A DNA stretch of 64,000 nucleotides from Porcincola intestinalis (GTDB taxonomy: Bacteria; Bacillota; Clostridia; Lachnospirales; Lachnospiraceae), in contig NZ_VULZ01000001.1 of NCBI RefSeq assembly GCF_009696445.1, positions 1 through 64,000 of the forward strand, in the 5' to 3' direction. The translations under genes and the position numbers were made by a program. The notes under the pieces were generated by a model. It worked only from the letters and a program-made list of their open reading frames with translations. It searched no databases and had not been told where the DNA came from. How positions within the stretch are numbered: position 1 is the stretch's first letter; each line of letters starts with the position of its first letter. Below are positions 39,136 through 48,722 of the stretch, piece by piece.

Positions 39136-39880
39136 GACGAAATTCCTCCACGATCAGTGCAGCCGACTCGCGTACAACATAGTGCAGCTCCATCCACGCA
39201 TCCCCCGGAGCGTCGATCCCGCCGGCGTCAGCATATCCGAGCTTTCGGGCAATCCGGAGCGCCCTTGCTACATGAAAATCGTTGGTGACGATTCCGCATC
39301 GGCCGGATGCGCAGCCGGTCATCCTGTCCGAGAACAGAAGGTTCTCTCTGGTTGTCGTCGACCTGTCTTCCAAGATCAGGCGGCTGTCCGGAATTCCCTT
39401 CTGCCTGAGATACCGGGCCATGCATAAGGCCTCCGTGATCTCTTCTCCACTTCCTTTTCCGCCCGACAGGATCAGTTTTGCATCAGGGTTCTTTTCCGAA
39501 ACCTCGACGGCCTTATCCAGGCGTCTTTTCAGCGCCCTCGACGGCTCGACTCCCTTCACCTGCGCACCGAGCACAATGATATAGTCTGCGCCTTCGGGAT
39601 CCGGCAGATGCATGCCCGAAAGAACCGGCAGACAGAACGCAGCCAGTGCGAGAAGCCCCGCACACAAAAGAGACACGTAGATTCTGTGGAGAACAATCGG
39701 GAACAGGCCCGGGTGCGATACCGCGAGTCTGTCTCTGCCAAATACAAGCAGAAAAGCAGCGCCGAGCGCAATCCAGAACCATCCGAAATCCGCATCCGGT
39801 CCCGCATACACAGCGATCACGACATAATATCCCAGACACAGAAGCCCTGCTGCCTGCCAGCCGCCTGCCGTCCCGTTCAT
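39122..39880 (-). CDS. YdcF/DUF218-family membrane protein
   Basis: A 252-residue protein. The start MNGTAGGWQAAG lies six bases after the SEC-C gene stop; a longer frame would overlap that gene. Three to four N-terminal helices (residues 10-90) precede a DUF218 domain: GADYIIVLGAQVKGVEPSRA, LILSGGKGSGEEITEA, ILEDRSTTTRENLLFS and GIVTNDFHVARALRIA, the SanA/YdcF pattern. Members act in envelope metabolism, for example on lipid carriers, but the reaction is not settled. Confidence 0.82.
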   Translation of the reverse strand: MNGTAGGWQAAGLLCLGYYVVIAVYAGPDADFGWFWIALGAAFLLVFGRDRLAVSHPGLFPIVLHRIYVSLLCAGLLALAAFCLPVLSGMHLPDPEGADYIIVLGAQVKGVEPSRALKRRLDKAVEVSEKNPDAKLILSGGKGSGEEITEALCMARYLRQKGIPDSRLILEDRSTTTRENLLFSDRMTGCASGRCGIVTNDFHVARALRIARKLGYADAGGIDAPGDAWMELHYVVRESAALIVEEFRHDKT

Positions 39881-39885
39881 GTGCC

Positions 39886-40437
39886 TTACTCGCCTCTTGC
39901 CGCGAGCAGCTCTTCCAGCTCCTTCTGCAACTCCGGCGTCCGGCCATGGCAGAACTTGTACTTCTTTCCGCTGCCGCACGGGCACGGGTCATTCCTTCCG
40001 ATCTTTTTCGGTCTGACAATGGTATTCATCTTCTTGGCTTCGAGATACAGCTCCTTGCGTGTCTTCTCGTCAAAGATGGTCTTCCATTCCTCAAGGCCAT
40101 AGAGCCAGTCCGCCTTCGCATCGACCATGTTCTTATAAAGAAGCACCTTGTCAAAGCCAAGGTTGACTTCCGTATCCTCTTCCATGGTCTCGATCGGATT
40201 CTTCTCCTTCAGCGAATCATTGATGCCGTCGAGGAACCCGGTCATTGTCTGAACTGTGACATCGTACTTCTGTGCCAGCTCCTTCACTGTCCCCTTCACG
40301 ACATCGTCCGATGCCTTCAGAAGTTGCTCATAGATCGCCTTTTCCTTCAGAAAATAATCGGACCAGAACTGCTGAAGCTTTTTCTTGTCAGCCTGTGTAT
40401 TGTACGCCACTGCACGCCAGTCATCCAAAAGTGCCAT
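39886..40437 (-). CDS. SEC-C zinc-finger protein
   Basis: A 183-residue cytoplasmic protein. The start at 40437 ([20 protein letters not shown]) follows TGAGGAGAAACAAT; a longer frame lacks a ribosome site. The body is helical (residues 10-140). The C-terminus is a SEC-C metal-binding motif, [20 protein letters not shown], with the CxC...CH ligands, as at the end of SecA. Such proteins bind SecA, SecB or ribosomes in some cases. Role here unknown. Confidence 0.8.
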   Translation of the reverse strand: MALLDDWRAVAYNTQADKKKLQQFWSDYFLKEKAIYEQLLKASDDVVKGTVKELAQKYDVTVQTMTGFLDGINDSLKEKNPIETMEEDTEVNLGFDKVLLYKNMVDAKADWLYGLEEWKTIFDEKTRKELYLEAKKMNTIVRPKKIGRNDPCPCGSGKKYKFCHGRTPELQKELEELLAARGE

Positions 40438-40686
40438 ATTGTTTCTCCTCAATCTCATCGATAAATTGTCATCTCCCGCTCTCAGGGCGGCTTTCGATCC
40501 CCTGTTTCCGGGGCCAGATGTACTGGGACAGTATATCGTATCAGCCATTCATTTTCAATGATATTCCGGGGCTGCTGTGCTTTCCGGTGTGCTTTCCGGT
40601 CTGTATGTGATACACTCTGCTCAGGCAAATGTGAATTGATATTCTAATAAACACGGCTTGAGAGTGAAAGGAGTTTATACATCACA

Positions 40687-40965
40687 ATGAAGAAGTTAAG
40701 ACGGGTTCTCGCTCTGGTCGGGGCGATTCTCCTGATCGGCATGTACCTCGCGACGATGCTGCTGGCCATATTCGGCAATGCAGACTCGAAGGGCTGGCTG
40801 ATGGCATCCATCGTCATGACGGTGCTGATCCCGGTCCTTCTCTATGCCATACAGCTGGTCGCAAGGGTGTTTTCCGGCAAAAATCAGAAAGAAGCCTTCC
40901 GCAAGGCCGAGGCTGAGCAGAAGGCTTCCAAAAATAAAGATAATAAAACGGGCCATCGGAAATAA
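40687..40965 (+). CDS. Small two-helix membrane protein
   Basis: A 92-residue protein on the plus strand: MKKLRRVLALVGAILLIGMY begins the first membrane helix (residues 6-30), a second follows (WLMASIVMTVLIPVLLYAIQ, 38-57), and a lysine-rich cytoplasmic tail ends KASKNKDNKTGHRK. The ribosome site is GAAAGGAG. It diverges from the SEC-C gene. Conserved-looking but unknown. Confidence 0.6.
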   Translation: MKKLRRVLALVGAILLIGMYLATMLLAIFGNADSKGWLMASIVMTVLIPVLLYAIQLVARVFSGKNQKEAFRKAEAEQKASKNKDNKTGHRK

Positions 40966-41059
40966 ACCGCGCTGGCAGCGCGATGACAAATCGATGACAA
41001 ATCTTCATGCAAGTCTTGAGGGAGACAGCAGCAGTCCGTCGGCAGCCGTCTGCCGGGGC

Positions 41060-42076
41060 TTACCCTTCCTTTGTGATGCCATAGGAATAGATGCAGTACC
41101 CGGCGGTCTCGCTGACAAGCCGGCAGCCTGCAACTTTCAGGAAGGAGGGATCAGCCTGAGCCGGGTTGACAATCAGATACTGCGTCCGGGTCTTCTTCAT
41201 GGCTGTCTGAAAATCTTCGGTTGTGACACCCTCTGTTTTTCCTCGGCAGACATCAAGGATCAGCTTCCGCCTCCGGTACGCTGCAGATTTGCTCGTATAT
41301 TGGATCCCCGTTGAGGTATTTCCATCGTAGAACAGCCGCATGTTGCGGTTGAAGGTCAATGTCACCCCGGGGTCATATTGCCGGACCTGAAATTCCAGTT
41401 CGGACGGAAAGACACATCTCGGGAACGAGAGGACATACGTCCTTGCGCCCTTTTTTGTATCGAGATCCAGCCCTTCCGCCCGTTCGTTCCAGTAGCTGTA
41501 CTGCTCAGACGCCTCGAAATCCTCATGGATGACATCGCAGATCACCGGAATGGCACCATGCACCTTGAAGACATTGTCGGGAAGTGTCAGGTGATAGCGG
41601 ACACCCGGATTCAGCGGCATAAGCAGGATGATACCAGCCGCCGCCAGAGCACAGGCTGCTGTGCGGAGCATCCTTTTCTTTGGCAGAAAAATCAGCTCGG
41701 TCAGATAAAAGGCAGCCGCCGGGATCAGCGGAAACGCCCAGAACATCCGATAGTATACCGTTGTCATGCCAAGCTTTGGCACCAGCTTTCTGACCAGAAA
41801 TGGATTGTAAACCGTCAGTCCAAGCATGATGAGAAGTGTCCAGTTCATCCAGGTGACCGAACCGATCCCGTAAACCGCTCCGGATGAATCCGGCACTTTT
41901 GCCGCAGCATAGATTCCGTCCGCTCTCATCGCCCTTCTGCTGCGGATGATGGTCAGTGCGCTGACAATCATTCCGGCAAGGCAGAAAACGGCAATCTCCC
42001 AGCTCTTGCCCACATATTTTCTGAAGCATTCCATGACAAAAGACAGACCTGCCCCTGAGACTGTGATCCCTTCCAT
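41060..42076 (-). CDS. Membrane protein, C-terminal half of a DUF6077-like pair
   Basis: A 338-residue protein with about five membrane helices in residues 25-165 and a soluble C-terminal domain (residues 170-338: VHGAIPVICDVIHEDFEASE, LILDVCRGKTEGVTTEDF, RTQYLIVNPAQADPSFLKVA). That tail looks like the C-terminal domain of GT-C-type membrane glycosyltransferase relatives. Its ATG is preceded by GGGGAGGATGATTGG and is in the same frame as the upstream gene, separated from it by one TGA and five codons. It may be half of a split protein. Function unknown. Confidence 0.55.
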   Translation of the reverse strand: MEGITVSGAGLSFVMECFRKYVGKSWEIAVFCLAGMIVSALTIIRSRRAMRADGIYAAAKVPDSSGAVYGIGSVTWMNWTLLIMLGLTVYNPFLVRKLVPKLGMTTVYYRMFWAFPLIPAAAFYLTELIFLPKKRMLRTAACALAAAGIILLMPLNPGVRYHLTLPDNVFKVHGAIPVICDVIHEDFEASEQYSYWNERAEGLDLDTKKGARTYVLSFPRCVFPSELEFQVRQYDPGVTLTFNRNMRLFYDGNTSTGIQYTSKSAAYRRRKLILDVCRGKTEGVTTEDFQTAMKKTRTQYLIVNPAQADPSFLKVAGCRLVSETAGYCIYSYGITKEG

Positions 42077-42091
42077 CCAATCATCCTCCCC

Positions 42092-43234
42092 TCATCTGTA
42101 TGCTGCCAGAATGAAAACCCGGCGTGAATTCAGGATATATAGCACGGCCCACACCAGAAATGGAAGCTCCGCCAGAAACAGACGCAGCAGCATGTTCCAT
42201 TTTTTCGAATACACAGAAAATGGAAACAGTGCCGCAGCGACCATCAGAGCCGGCACTGAGACACTCGCTGAAAAACAGACACCTGCCAGAAGAAGGAAAA
42301 ACAGATTCTCGAATACATACCTCTGCTCTCCCGCATCCTCCGGAATCCCCCTGTAGACAGCCACACAGACTGCCGCTGCCAAAGGCACGACCACATTGAC
42401 AATCAGGTGCTTTCCCTCAAAAGTCCGTGTGAACAGAAAAGCTCCGGGCATGTAGATGGTTGCGGAGAACAGGTTCAGCAGAAGCAGCAGGATCGTAAAG
42501 ACATCTGTTTTCCGGGTCTGCAGCACATATACCTGATCGCCCGTCCGGCCAGTCTCTTCAAGCGTCAGATTGCTGTCCGCTTTTTGTACAAACAGGATCC
42601 GCCCCAGCTTGTAATATGCTAGGCAGCTCACAAGCGCATTGATCACACTCATCACGCTGCGCGCCGCAACAATCGCCGGGATATGGAACAGATCTGCGAC
42701 GGCCGCATTGTGAATCGGGTACAGGGCATAGGCATATCTGGGGTTGATCGCCTTCAGGAGCCGTCCATTTGTCGGATCAAAGCGTCCGATGGTGTTGGTG
42801 TAGAGGGCTGTCGAGGCCATTCCGACATAGAAGTCGGAATCCGCCGAATCGTCTGTATAGATCAATGCGAAGAAACAGACCGCCAGCGTCAACACGATTA
42901 CGACCGCCAGCAGCCATCCATGCGCCCTGAGCCGGCTCTTCAGGCTGCTCACTCTGAAAAGCCAGTTCCGCCAGCAGTAGACCACCCCTCCCAGCATAAG
43001 AGCTGTTCCGACGGTCATCATGATCACCGACAGACGGCTGAGCGGGGCCAGCGTCACTTCACAGGCCAGACAGATCACCTCAAACAGTGAGAAATAAACC
43101 ACGTACCCGAGAAGCAGCGCTCCGGACAGAGAGAAGTCCTTCTTCCCCCTCATCTTCTGAATCATAGAGCCCGTGCAGAGAAACAGAAAACAGAGCACGA
43201 TGGCTGCGATGGCTGCAAGCAAAGCAATTCTCAT
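42092..43234 (-). CDS. Polytopic membrane protein, N-terminal half of a DUF6077-like pair
   Basis: A 380-residue protein with about nine to ten membrane helices. The stretch SADSDFYVGMASTALYTNTI after helix five, followed by YPIHNAAVADLFHIP, resembles the first acidic loop of GT-C glycosyltransferases, so a lipid-linked sugar transferase is possible. It ends RVFILAAYR at a TGA; the next gene continues in the same frame. The DUF6077 match is from memory and is not certain. No upstream operon partner; the purA terminator lies beyond its start. Confidence 0.55.
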   Translation of the reverse strand: MRIALLAAIAAIVLCFLFLCTGSMIQKMRGKKDFSLSGALLLGYVVYFSLFEVICLACEVTLAPLSRLSVIMMTVGTALMLGGVVYCWRNWLFRVSSLKSRLRAHGWLLAVVIVLTLAVCFFALIYTDDSADSDFYVGMASTALYTNTIGRFDPTNGRLLKAINPRYAYALYPIHNAAVADLFHIPAIVAARSVMSVINALVSCLAYYKLGRILFVQKADSNLTLEETGRTGDQVYVLQTRKTDVFTILLLLLNLFSATIYMPGAFLFTRTFEGKHLIVNVVVPLAAAVCVAVYRGIPEDAGEQRYVFENLFFLLLAGVCFSASVSVPALMVAAALFPFSVYSKKWNMLLRLFLAELPFLVWAVLYILNSRRVFILAAYR

Positions 43235-43343
43235 TCAAATCCTCCTGTCAATCGAGGAGGGCGGATTCACTCTGTCCTCCTCGATACGGCGGCACCGCCA
43301 TCATCTCGTGCTCCGCACCCGATGATGTGCGATCGCCTTCACC

Positions 43344-43382
43344 AAAAAAGCCCCACAGCGAAGCTGGACTGTGGAGCTTTTT
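43344..43382 (-). terminator. Terminator after purA
   Basis: AAAAAGCTCCACAG with CTGTGGGGCTTTTTT forms the stem on the minus strand, ending in a T-run. A second hairpin of TCGAGGAGG and CCTCCTCGA arms lies further on at 43250-43283. Confidence 0.9.
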
Positions 43383-43419
43383 CTCAGGTGCTGCCTGGCT
43401 CAGGTCCGGCAGCCGTATC

Positions 43420-44712
43420 TCACTTTTTCAGCGGGCTGTCGCGGTAGATGATGTCATCGCGCCCCGGGCCGTTGGAAACCATCGTGATCGGGTATCCGAT
43501 CTGGCTTTCGATGAATTCCACATAGTTTCTGCACTTTTCCGGCAGATCCTCATACTTCCTGATGCCGCGGATGTCGCACTTCCAGCCCGGCATCTTCTTC
43601 CACACCGGCTTTGCCTTCCTCAGCGTCGGTGTTGTCGGGAAATCTGTCGTCTGTTTTCCATCGATCTCATAGGCAACACAGACCGGAATCTCATCCAGGT
43701 ATCCCAGATCATCCAGGACAGTGAACGCGACATCGGTTGCGCCCTGAAGTCTGCAGCCATACCGGGAAGCCACACAGTCGTACCAGCCGACTCTTCTCGG
43801 TCTGCCGGTTGTCGCGCCGAACTCGCCGCCGTCTCCGCCTCTTCTGCGGAGCTCGTCTGCCTCGTCCCCGAAGATCTCGGAGACAAACTCACCTGCGCCG
43901 ACTGCGCTTGAATATGCCTTCGAAACAGTAATGATCCTGGAGATCTCGTACGGCGCGATCCCTGCACCGATTGCCCCGTAGCCGGCCAGCGTCGGGGAAG
44001 AGGTCACCATCGGATAGATGCCCTGATCCGGGTCCTTCATCGTCCCGAGCTGTCCCTCGAGAAGAATGGTTTTTCCGTCACGGATCGCGTTCTCAAGGAA
44101 GGTCGCTGTGTCCGCCACATACGGTCTTACCATATCTCTGTACGAATGAAGCTCGCGAAGCAATCCCTCATGTGTGAGCGGTTCCTTGTGGTACAGGTTC
44201 ACGAGAAGCGCGTTCTTGATCGGAAGGATATGGTCGATCCGGTCATTCAGGATGTCGTCATCGAACAGCTCGCAGACCTGGAACCCGATCTTTGCATACT
44301 TATCAGAGAAAAATGGAGCAATCCCGGACTTGGTGGATCCGAAGGACTTTCCGCCCAGACGTTCCTCCTCGCACTGATCAAACAGGATATGGTAGCTCAT
44401 CACGACCTGTGCCCTGTCAGAAATCAACAGCTTCGGTGTCGGCACGCCCTTCGACGTGATGTCCTCAATCTCCTTCACCACGAGCGGAATATTGAGCGCA
44501 ACACCATTTCCAAGCACATTGGTGATCTCCGGATGGCAAACCCCGCTCGGAAGTGTATGAAGAGCAAACTTTCCATACTTGTTCACAATCGTGTGACCGG
44601 CGTTCGCGCCGCCCTGATAGCGGACAACGATATCCGCCTTGTTCGCGAGGACATCGACAATCTTGCCCTTCCCCTCGTCGCCCCAGTTTGCGCCGACAAC
44701 TGCCTGTACCAT
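43420..44712 (-). CDS. purA: Adenylosuccinate synthetase
   Basis: A 430-residue enzyme that joins IMP and aspartate using GTP, the first step to AMP. The start at 44712 (MVQAVVGANWGDEGKGKIVD) follows ACAGGAGGAAAGATT. It has the GDEGKGK loop (11-17) with Asp12, catalytic His40 (NAGHT), and the IMP and GTP loops (GSTKSGIAPFFSDK, TTGRPRRVGWYDC). Full length. It follows purB by 91 bases and ends at a strong terminator, making it the last gene of the long minus-strand series. Confidence 0.97.
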   Translation of the reverse strand: MVQAVVGANWGDEGKGKIVDVLANKADIVVRYQGGANAGHTIVNKYGKFALHTLPSGVCHPEITNVLGNGVALNIPLVVKEIEDITSKGVPTPKLLISDRAQVVMSYHILFDQCEEERLGGKSFGSTKSGIAPFFSDKYAKIGFQVCELFDDDILNDRIDHILPIKNALLVNLYHKEPLTHEGLLRELHSYRDMVRPYVADTATFLENAIRDGKTILLEGQLGTMKDPDQGIYPMVTSSPTLAGYGAIGAGIAPYEISRIITVSKAYSSAVGAGEFVSEIFGDEADELRRRGGDGGEFGATTGRPRRVGWYDCVASRYGCRLQGATDVAFTVLDDLGYLDEIPVCVAYEIDGKQTTDFPTTPTLRKAKPVWKKMPGWKCDIRGIRKYEDLPEKCRNYVEFIESQIGYPITMVSNGPGRDDIIYRDSPLKK

Positions 44713-44803
44713 AATCTTTCCTCCTGTGATGGTTCCCCGGTTCATGATGCGGGGAAACGCTGTGTTTGTATGTCCGCAGCAAAGCTGCACAGCCGTCTGA
44801 GAC

Positions 44804-46240
44804 TTATACCTCGATATCCGCCTGCTCGACCACGCTGCCTGCATATTTCTGAAGTCTCGGCTGTACAATGTCTCTGAGATAGACCTCGACCTGACGCGGC
44901 GCACGGCCGACATACTTCTTCGGGTCCATGGACTTCTCCAGCTTCTCCGCATCGAGATGGAACATCGGATCTGCCGCAATCAGCTCAAGCAGGTTGTTCG
45001 ACTTTCCTTCCTCCTTGACCCTGCGCCCGGCCTGCATGGACAGTTCCCGGATCCGCTCGTGCGCTTCCTGACGGTCACCGCCGGCTTTGACAGCGTCCAT
45101 CATAATGTTCTCCGTCGCCATGAACGGCAGCTCCTCCCGCAGATGCTTCTTGATGACCTTCGGGTATACCTTCAGCCCGTCCGTAATGTTCAGGCACAGA
45201 TCCAGGATCCCGTCAATTGCGAGGAACCCTTCCGCAATGGATATCCGCTTGTTCGCGGAGTCATCGAGCGTGCGCTCAAACCACTGGACCGAGCTTGTAA
45301 TTGCCGGATTCAGCGCATCGCAGATGACATAGCGTGAGAGAGAGCAGATGCGCTCGGAACGCATCGGGTTTCTCTTGTACGCCATGGCGCTTGAGCCGAT
45401 CTGGCTCTTCTCAAAGGGCTCCTCGATCTCCTTGGCATGCTGAAGCAGCCGGATGTCCGTCGCCATCTTGTGCGCGCTCTGGGCAATTCCTGCCAGCACG
45501 TTCAGCACCCTGGAGTCGACCTTTCTCGAATAGGTCTGGCCGGACACCGGATAGCATCCTGAAAATCCCATCTTCTCTGCGATCTTCGGGTCGATCTGGT
45601 CAATCTTATCATCATCTCCGCCAAACAGCTCCCGGAAGGATGCCTGCGTCCCCGTCGTCCCCTTGCAGCCGAGAAGCTTCAGGGTGGAGAACACATACTC
45701 CAGATCATCCAGATCCATCATGAATTCGTTAATCCAGAGGGTTGCCCGCTTGCCCACTGTCGTCGGCTGCGCCGGCTGGTAATGCGTATAGGCAAGGGTC
45801 GGAAGATCCTTGTACGCATCTGCGAATTTTGCCAGCAGATCGATAACCCCCACCAGCTTGCTGCGGACCAGCTCAAGGGCCTCCTTCATAATGATGATAT
45901 CGGTATTGTCTCCGACATAGCAGGATGTCGCGCCAAGGTGGATGATGCCCTTCGCCTTCGGGCACTGAAGGCCATAGGCATATACATGGCTCATGACATC
46001 GTGCCGAACGACACGCTCCCGCTCCTCGGCATCCTTGTAATTGATATCATCCTGGTGTGCCTTGAGCTCCGCAATCTGCTCGTCGGTAATATTCAGCCCA
46101 AGCTCTTTCTCTGTCTCCGCAAGCGCAATCCAGAGCTTTCTCCAGGTACGGAACTTTTTTTCCTGGGAAAAAAGGTACTGCATCTCCCTGCTTGCATAGC
46201 GCTTGGAAAGCGGGCTTACGTAGCTGTCATATTCACTCAT
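44804..46240 (-). CDS. purB: Adenylosuccinate lyase
   Basis: A 478-residue enzyme that releases fumarate from SAICAR and from adenylosuccinate, acting twice in purine synthesis. The superfamily signature is GSSAMAYKRNPMRSE (residues about 281-295), with His-containing THYQPAQPTTVGKR and HLGATSCYVGDNTD blocks. Length fits the longer bacterial PurB type. It lies between purF and purA; all three act in the same pathway. Confidence 0.97.
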   Translation of the reverse strand: MSEYDSYVSPLSKRYASREMQYLFSQEKKFRTWRKLWIALAETEKELGLNITDEQIAELKAHQDDINYKDAEERERVVRHDVMSHVYAYGLQCPKAKGIIHLGATSCYVGDNTDIIIMKEALELVRSKLVGVIDLLAKFADAYKDLPTLAYTHYQPAQPTTVGKRATLWINEFMMDLDDLEYVFSTLKLLGCKGTTGTQASFRELFGGDDDKIDQIDPKIAEKMGFSGCYPVSGQTYSRKVDSRVLNVLAGIAQSAHKMATDIRLLQHAKEIEEPFEKSQIGSSAMAYKRNPMRSERICSLSRYVICDALNPAITSSVQWFERTLDDSANKRISIAEGFLAIDGILDLCLNITDGLKVYPKVIKKHLREELPFMATENIMMDAVKAGGDRQEAHERIRELSMQAGRRVKEEGKSNNLLELIAADPMFHLDAEKLEKSMDPKKYVGRAPRQVEVYLRDIVQPRLQKYAGSVVEQADIEV

Positions 46241-46258
46241 ATCGGCCTCCTGACTCCA

Positions 46259-47731
46259 TTACTTGTCGTAGCTTCCGCGAATATCCTCTGTCGGCGGCTG
46301 AACCGGATATCTGCCGGTAAAGCACCCATTGCAGATCGGCAGTCCTCCTGTCAGCTCTGCCAGCCGGTCGATTGACAGATAAGCGAGGCTGTCCGCTCCG
46401 ATGATGGAACGAATCTCCTCCACATCCCGTCCGAAGGCGATCAGCTGCTCCCTGTCCGGGATGTCGGTCCCGAAATAGCAGGGATAGAGGAACGGCGGGC
46501 TGGACACACGCATGTGAACCTCTGTCGCTCCGGCGTCCCTCAGCATCCGGACAATCCGGTCTGAAGTGGTCCCCCGGACGATGGAATCGTCCACCATGAC
46601 GATCCGTTTGCCCTCAACCGCAGGCCTGAGCGGATTCAGCTTGACCTGAACCGCCGACTCCCTGGCATGCTGTCTAGGCTTGATGAAGGTTCGACCAATG
46701 TAGCTGTTCTTGTAGAACCCCTGTCCATACGGGATTCCGGAGGCCATGCTGAATCCCAATGCGGCGATGTTGCCGGACTCCGGTACACCGATGACCAGAT
46801 CCGCGTCCACCGGACTGTCCATCGCGAGGTACTTGCCGGCAAGGATTCTTGAATTATAGACGCTGACGTGGTCAATCTCGGAGTCAGGTCTTCCGAAATA
46901 AATATACTCAAACACGCACCTTGCGGTCTTGCTGGACCGGATGCAGTGGCTTCGGTCTGAATGGATGCCAAACCTCGGTGAAATTGTCACAATCTCGCCA
47001 GGCTCCACATCGCGCACGTACTCCGCACCGATCGCGTCGAGCGCACAGGTTTCGGATGCCAGGATGTACGCCTTCCCCCTCTTTCCGATGCAGAGCGGTC
47101 TGAACCCGAACGGATCCCGGGCACCGATCAGCTTTCTGGGAGACATGATCACCAGGGAATATGCTCCCTTCAGCTTGTCCATCGCCCTCGACACCGCCTC
47201 CTCGACGCTGGTCGTGTCTACCCTGGCTCTCGCGACATGGTAGGCGATGATTTCAGAGTCAATCGTTGTCTGGAAGATGGCGCCTGTCCGCGCAAGCTCC
47301 CGCTTCAGCTCCGGCGCATTGACCAGGTTTCCGTTGTGGGCAAGCGCCAGCGTCCCCTTGATGTAGTTGAGCACCAGCGGCTGCGCATTCTCGATGGTGC
47401 TCTGCCCGGCTGTCGAATACCGGACATGCCCGACACCGATATTGCCTTTGAGTCCCTCGAGGCTTTCTGCGTTGAAATTCTCGTTCACGAGGCCCATGCC
47501 CCGCCTGCTCCGGACCGCTCCCTTCGGGCCGTCCGTGTCACTGACCGCAATCCCGCAGCTCTCCTGTCCCCTGTGCTGCAGGGCAAGAAGACCATAGTAG
47601 ATGGTCAGCGCCACCTGTTCCTCGCCGGAGAAATCATAGATACCGAAGACACCGCATTCCTCGCGGGGGCTGTCTGAAAGCTCCTGTGTACTGAAAATTC
47701 CAGTCTCCTTCTTATTCGTCCGTTCTTCCAA
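46259..47731 (-). CDS. purF: Amidophosphoribosyltransferase, TTG start
   Basis: A 490-residue enzyme that makes phosphoribosylamine from PRPP and glutamine, the first committed purine step. The start chosen is TTG at 47731 after AGAGGAGAGGGGTCT; no ATG is well placed. A propeptide of about 28 residues ends before the catalytic cysteine in REECGVFGIYDF. The PRPP loop is VMVDDSIVRGTTSDRI (near 360-380), and cysteines near the end (CYFGTD, CNGCFTGRYP) ligate the 4Fe-4S cluster of the Bacillus type. Twenty bases ahead of purB. Confidence 0.95.
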   Translation of the reverse strand: MEERTNKKETGIFSTQELSDSPREECGVFGIYDFSGEEQVALTIYYGLLALQHRGQESCGIAVSDTDGPKGAVRSRRGMGLVNENFNAESLEGLKGNIGVGHVRYSTAGQSTIENAQPLVLNYIKGTLALAHNGNLVNAPELKRELARTGAIFQTTIDSEIIAYHVARARVDTTSVEEAVSRAMDKLKGAYSLVIMSPRKLIGARDPFGFRPLCIGKRGKAYILASETCALDAIGAEYVRDVEPGEIVTISPRFGIHSDRSHCIRSSKTARCVFEYIYFGRPDSEIDHVSVYNSRILAGKYLAMDSPVDADLVIGVPESGNIAALGFSMASGIPYGQGFYKNSYIGRTFIKPRQHARESAVQVKLNPLRPAVEGKRIVMVDDSIVRGTTSDRIVRMLRDAGATEVHMRVSSPPFLYPCYFGTDIPDREQLIAFGRDVEEIRSIIGADSLAYLSIDRLAELTGGLPICNGCFTGRYPVQPPTEDIRGSYDK

Positions 47732-47801
47732 AGACCCCTCTCCTCTCAAGAAGCAAGCCGATCTGTCAGCCCGCCGGAACAGTCCCGGCACGCGCGGTTC
47801 A

Positions 47802-48620
47802 TTATAGAACAAAGGAATGGGACACGCAAGCCTGTGCCCTTCTGTATGCGGCAAACAAGGCTTCCGCCGCCCCGGCCGGGTCTTCGTCCTCCCGTGTTCT
47901 GGCGCGTACCCGCTCCATGGCATCCAGCGCCAGCTTTGCGTTCATTTTCTGCACTTCTCCTGCCCAGACCGCATCAACCTCCAGCTTCCGGAGCTGCTCC
48001 TGATAGGCCTCCTGTGTCATGAAAAACGGAAGCACACTGATGTACTTTCTCATCAGTTCTCTGGAATGCCCGAGCCGCTCTCCGCTCAGAAAGCATTCCG
48101 CTGCTTCCCGGAACCGGAATACCTGCGCATAAGCACTTCCGAGGTTGTTCCAGACGGCTTCCAGAAAACCTGTGCGGAGCTTTCCCGCCGTTCCTCCGTC
48201 CAGTATCCGCCTGTAGATTGTGCAGGCGGCTGCATTTTTCCCGCAGGAAAGAAGGTAGTCAGCCTTCATCTTCGCATTCTCCTCCTCCGGACGGACCTGT
48301 GCCTCCATGAGCTTCTTCCGGACACGCTTGAGCTCATCCTGCTGCAGATAGCCGGTCTGGGCAAAGATGGGCATGACAAAGTAGGTCACATCATGGTCCG
48401 GCCGCTGAAGGGCTTCCCTGAGCCTGTGTCCGAGCTGCCTGAGATCAAGCTCCTCGCTGACCCAGTCCGCCAGACGCTCATTGACGATCGACTCATCAAT
48501 CAGACATAGATTGCGGTGCAGAAAAAAACAAAGCTCCTCAATCGTCCAGATTCTGATCTGCACGCTCTCAATCAGATAGGGGTACTTTGCTGTCCTGACT
48601 GTACATAGATCGAAAGCCAT
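47802..48620 (-). CDS. Helical-repeat protein of the DUF5717/DUF5716 locus
   Basis: A 272-residue cytoplasmic protein. The start MAFDLCTVRTAKYPYLIESV follows GGGAGGAATCGCG. Residues 15-60 carry an N-terminal helical domain (IWTIEELCFFLHRNLCLIDE), and residues 110-260 read as TPR-like repeats (YLLSCGKNAAACTIYRRILD, VWNNLGSAYAQVFRFREAAE). It follows DUF5716 in the same operon and precedes purF. I associate the trio with Lachnospiraceae, where it is unassigned. A scaffold role is inferred from the repeats. Confidence 0.6.
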   Translation of the reverse strand: MAFDLCTVRTAKYPYLIESVQIRIWTIEELCFFLHRNLCLIDESIVNERLADWVSEELDLRQLGHRLREALQRPDHDVTYFVMPIFAQTGYLQQDELKRVRKKLMEAQVRPEEENAKMKADYLLSCGKNAAACTIYRRILDGGTAGKLRTGFLEAVWNNLGSAYAQVFRFREAAECFLSGERLGHSRELMRKYISVLPFFMTQEAYQEQLRKLEVDAVWAGEVQKMNAKLALDAMERVRARTREDEDPAGAAEALFAAYRRAQACVSHSFVL

Positions 48621-48722
48621 CGCGATTCCTCCCGTAGTTTGCCTGGCAGGCTTTATTTCCACAGAACTGACTGTCCGGTATCTGCGCGTTCCCTGCTCTG
48701 CGCTGACTTCAGCAGCTGCCTG

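Noticed and set aside
41060-43234. Selenocysteine or readthrough at the in-frame TGA
   Set aside because: No SECIS-like hairpin is evident and a good ribosome site precedes the second start, so separate translation is simpler.
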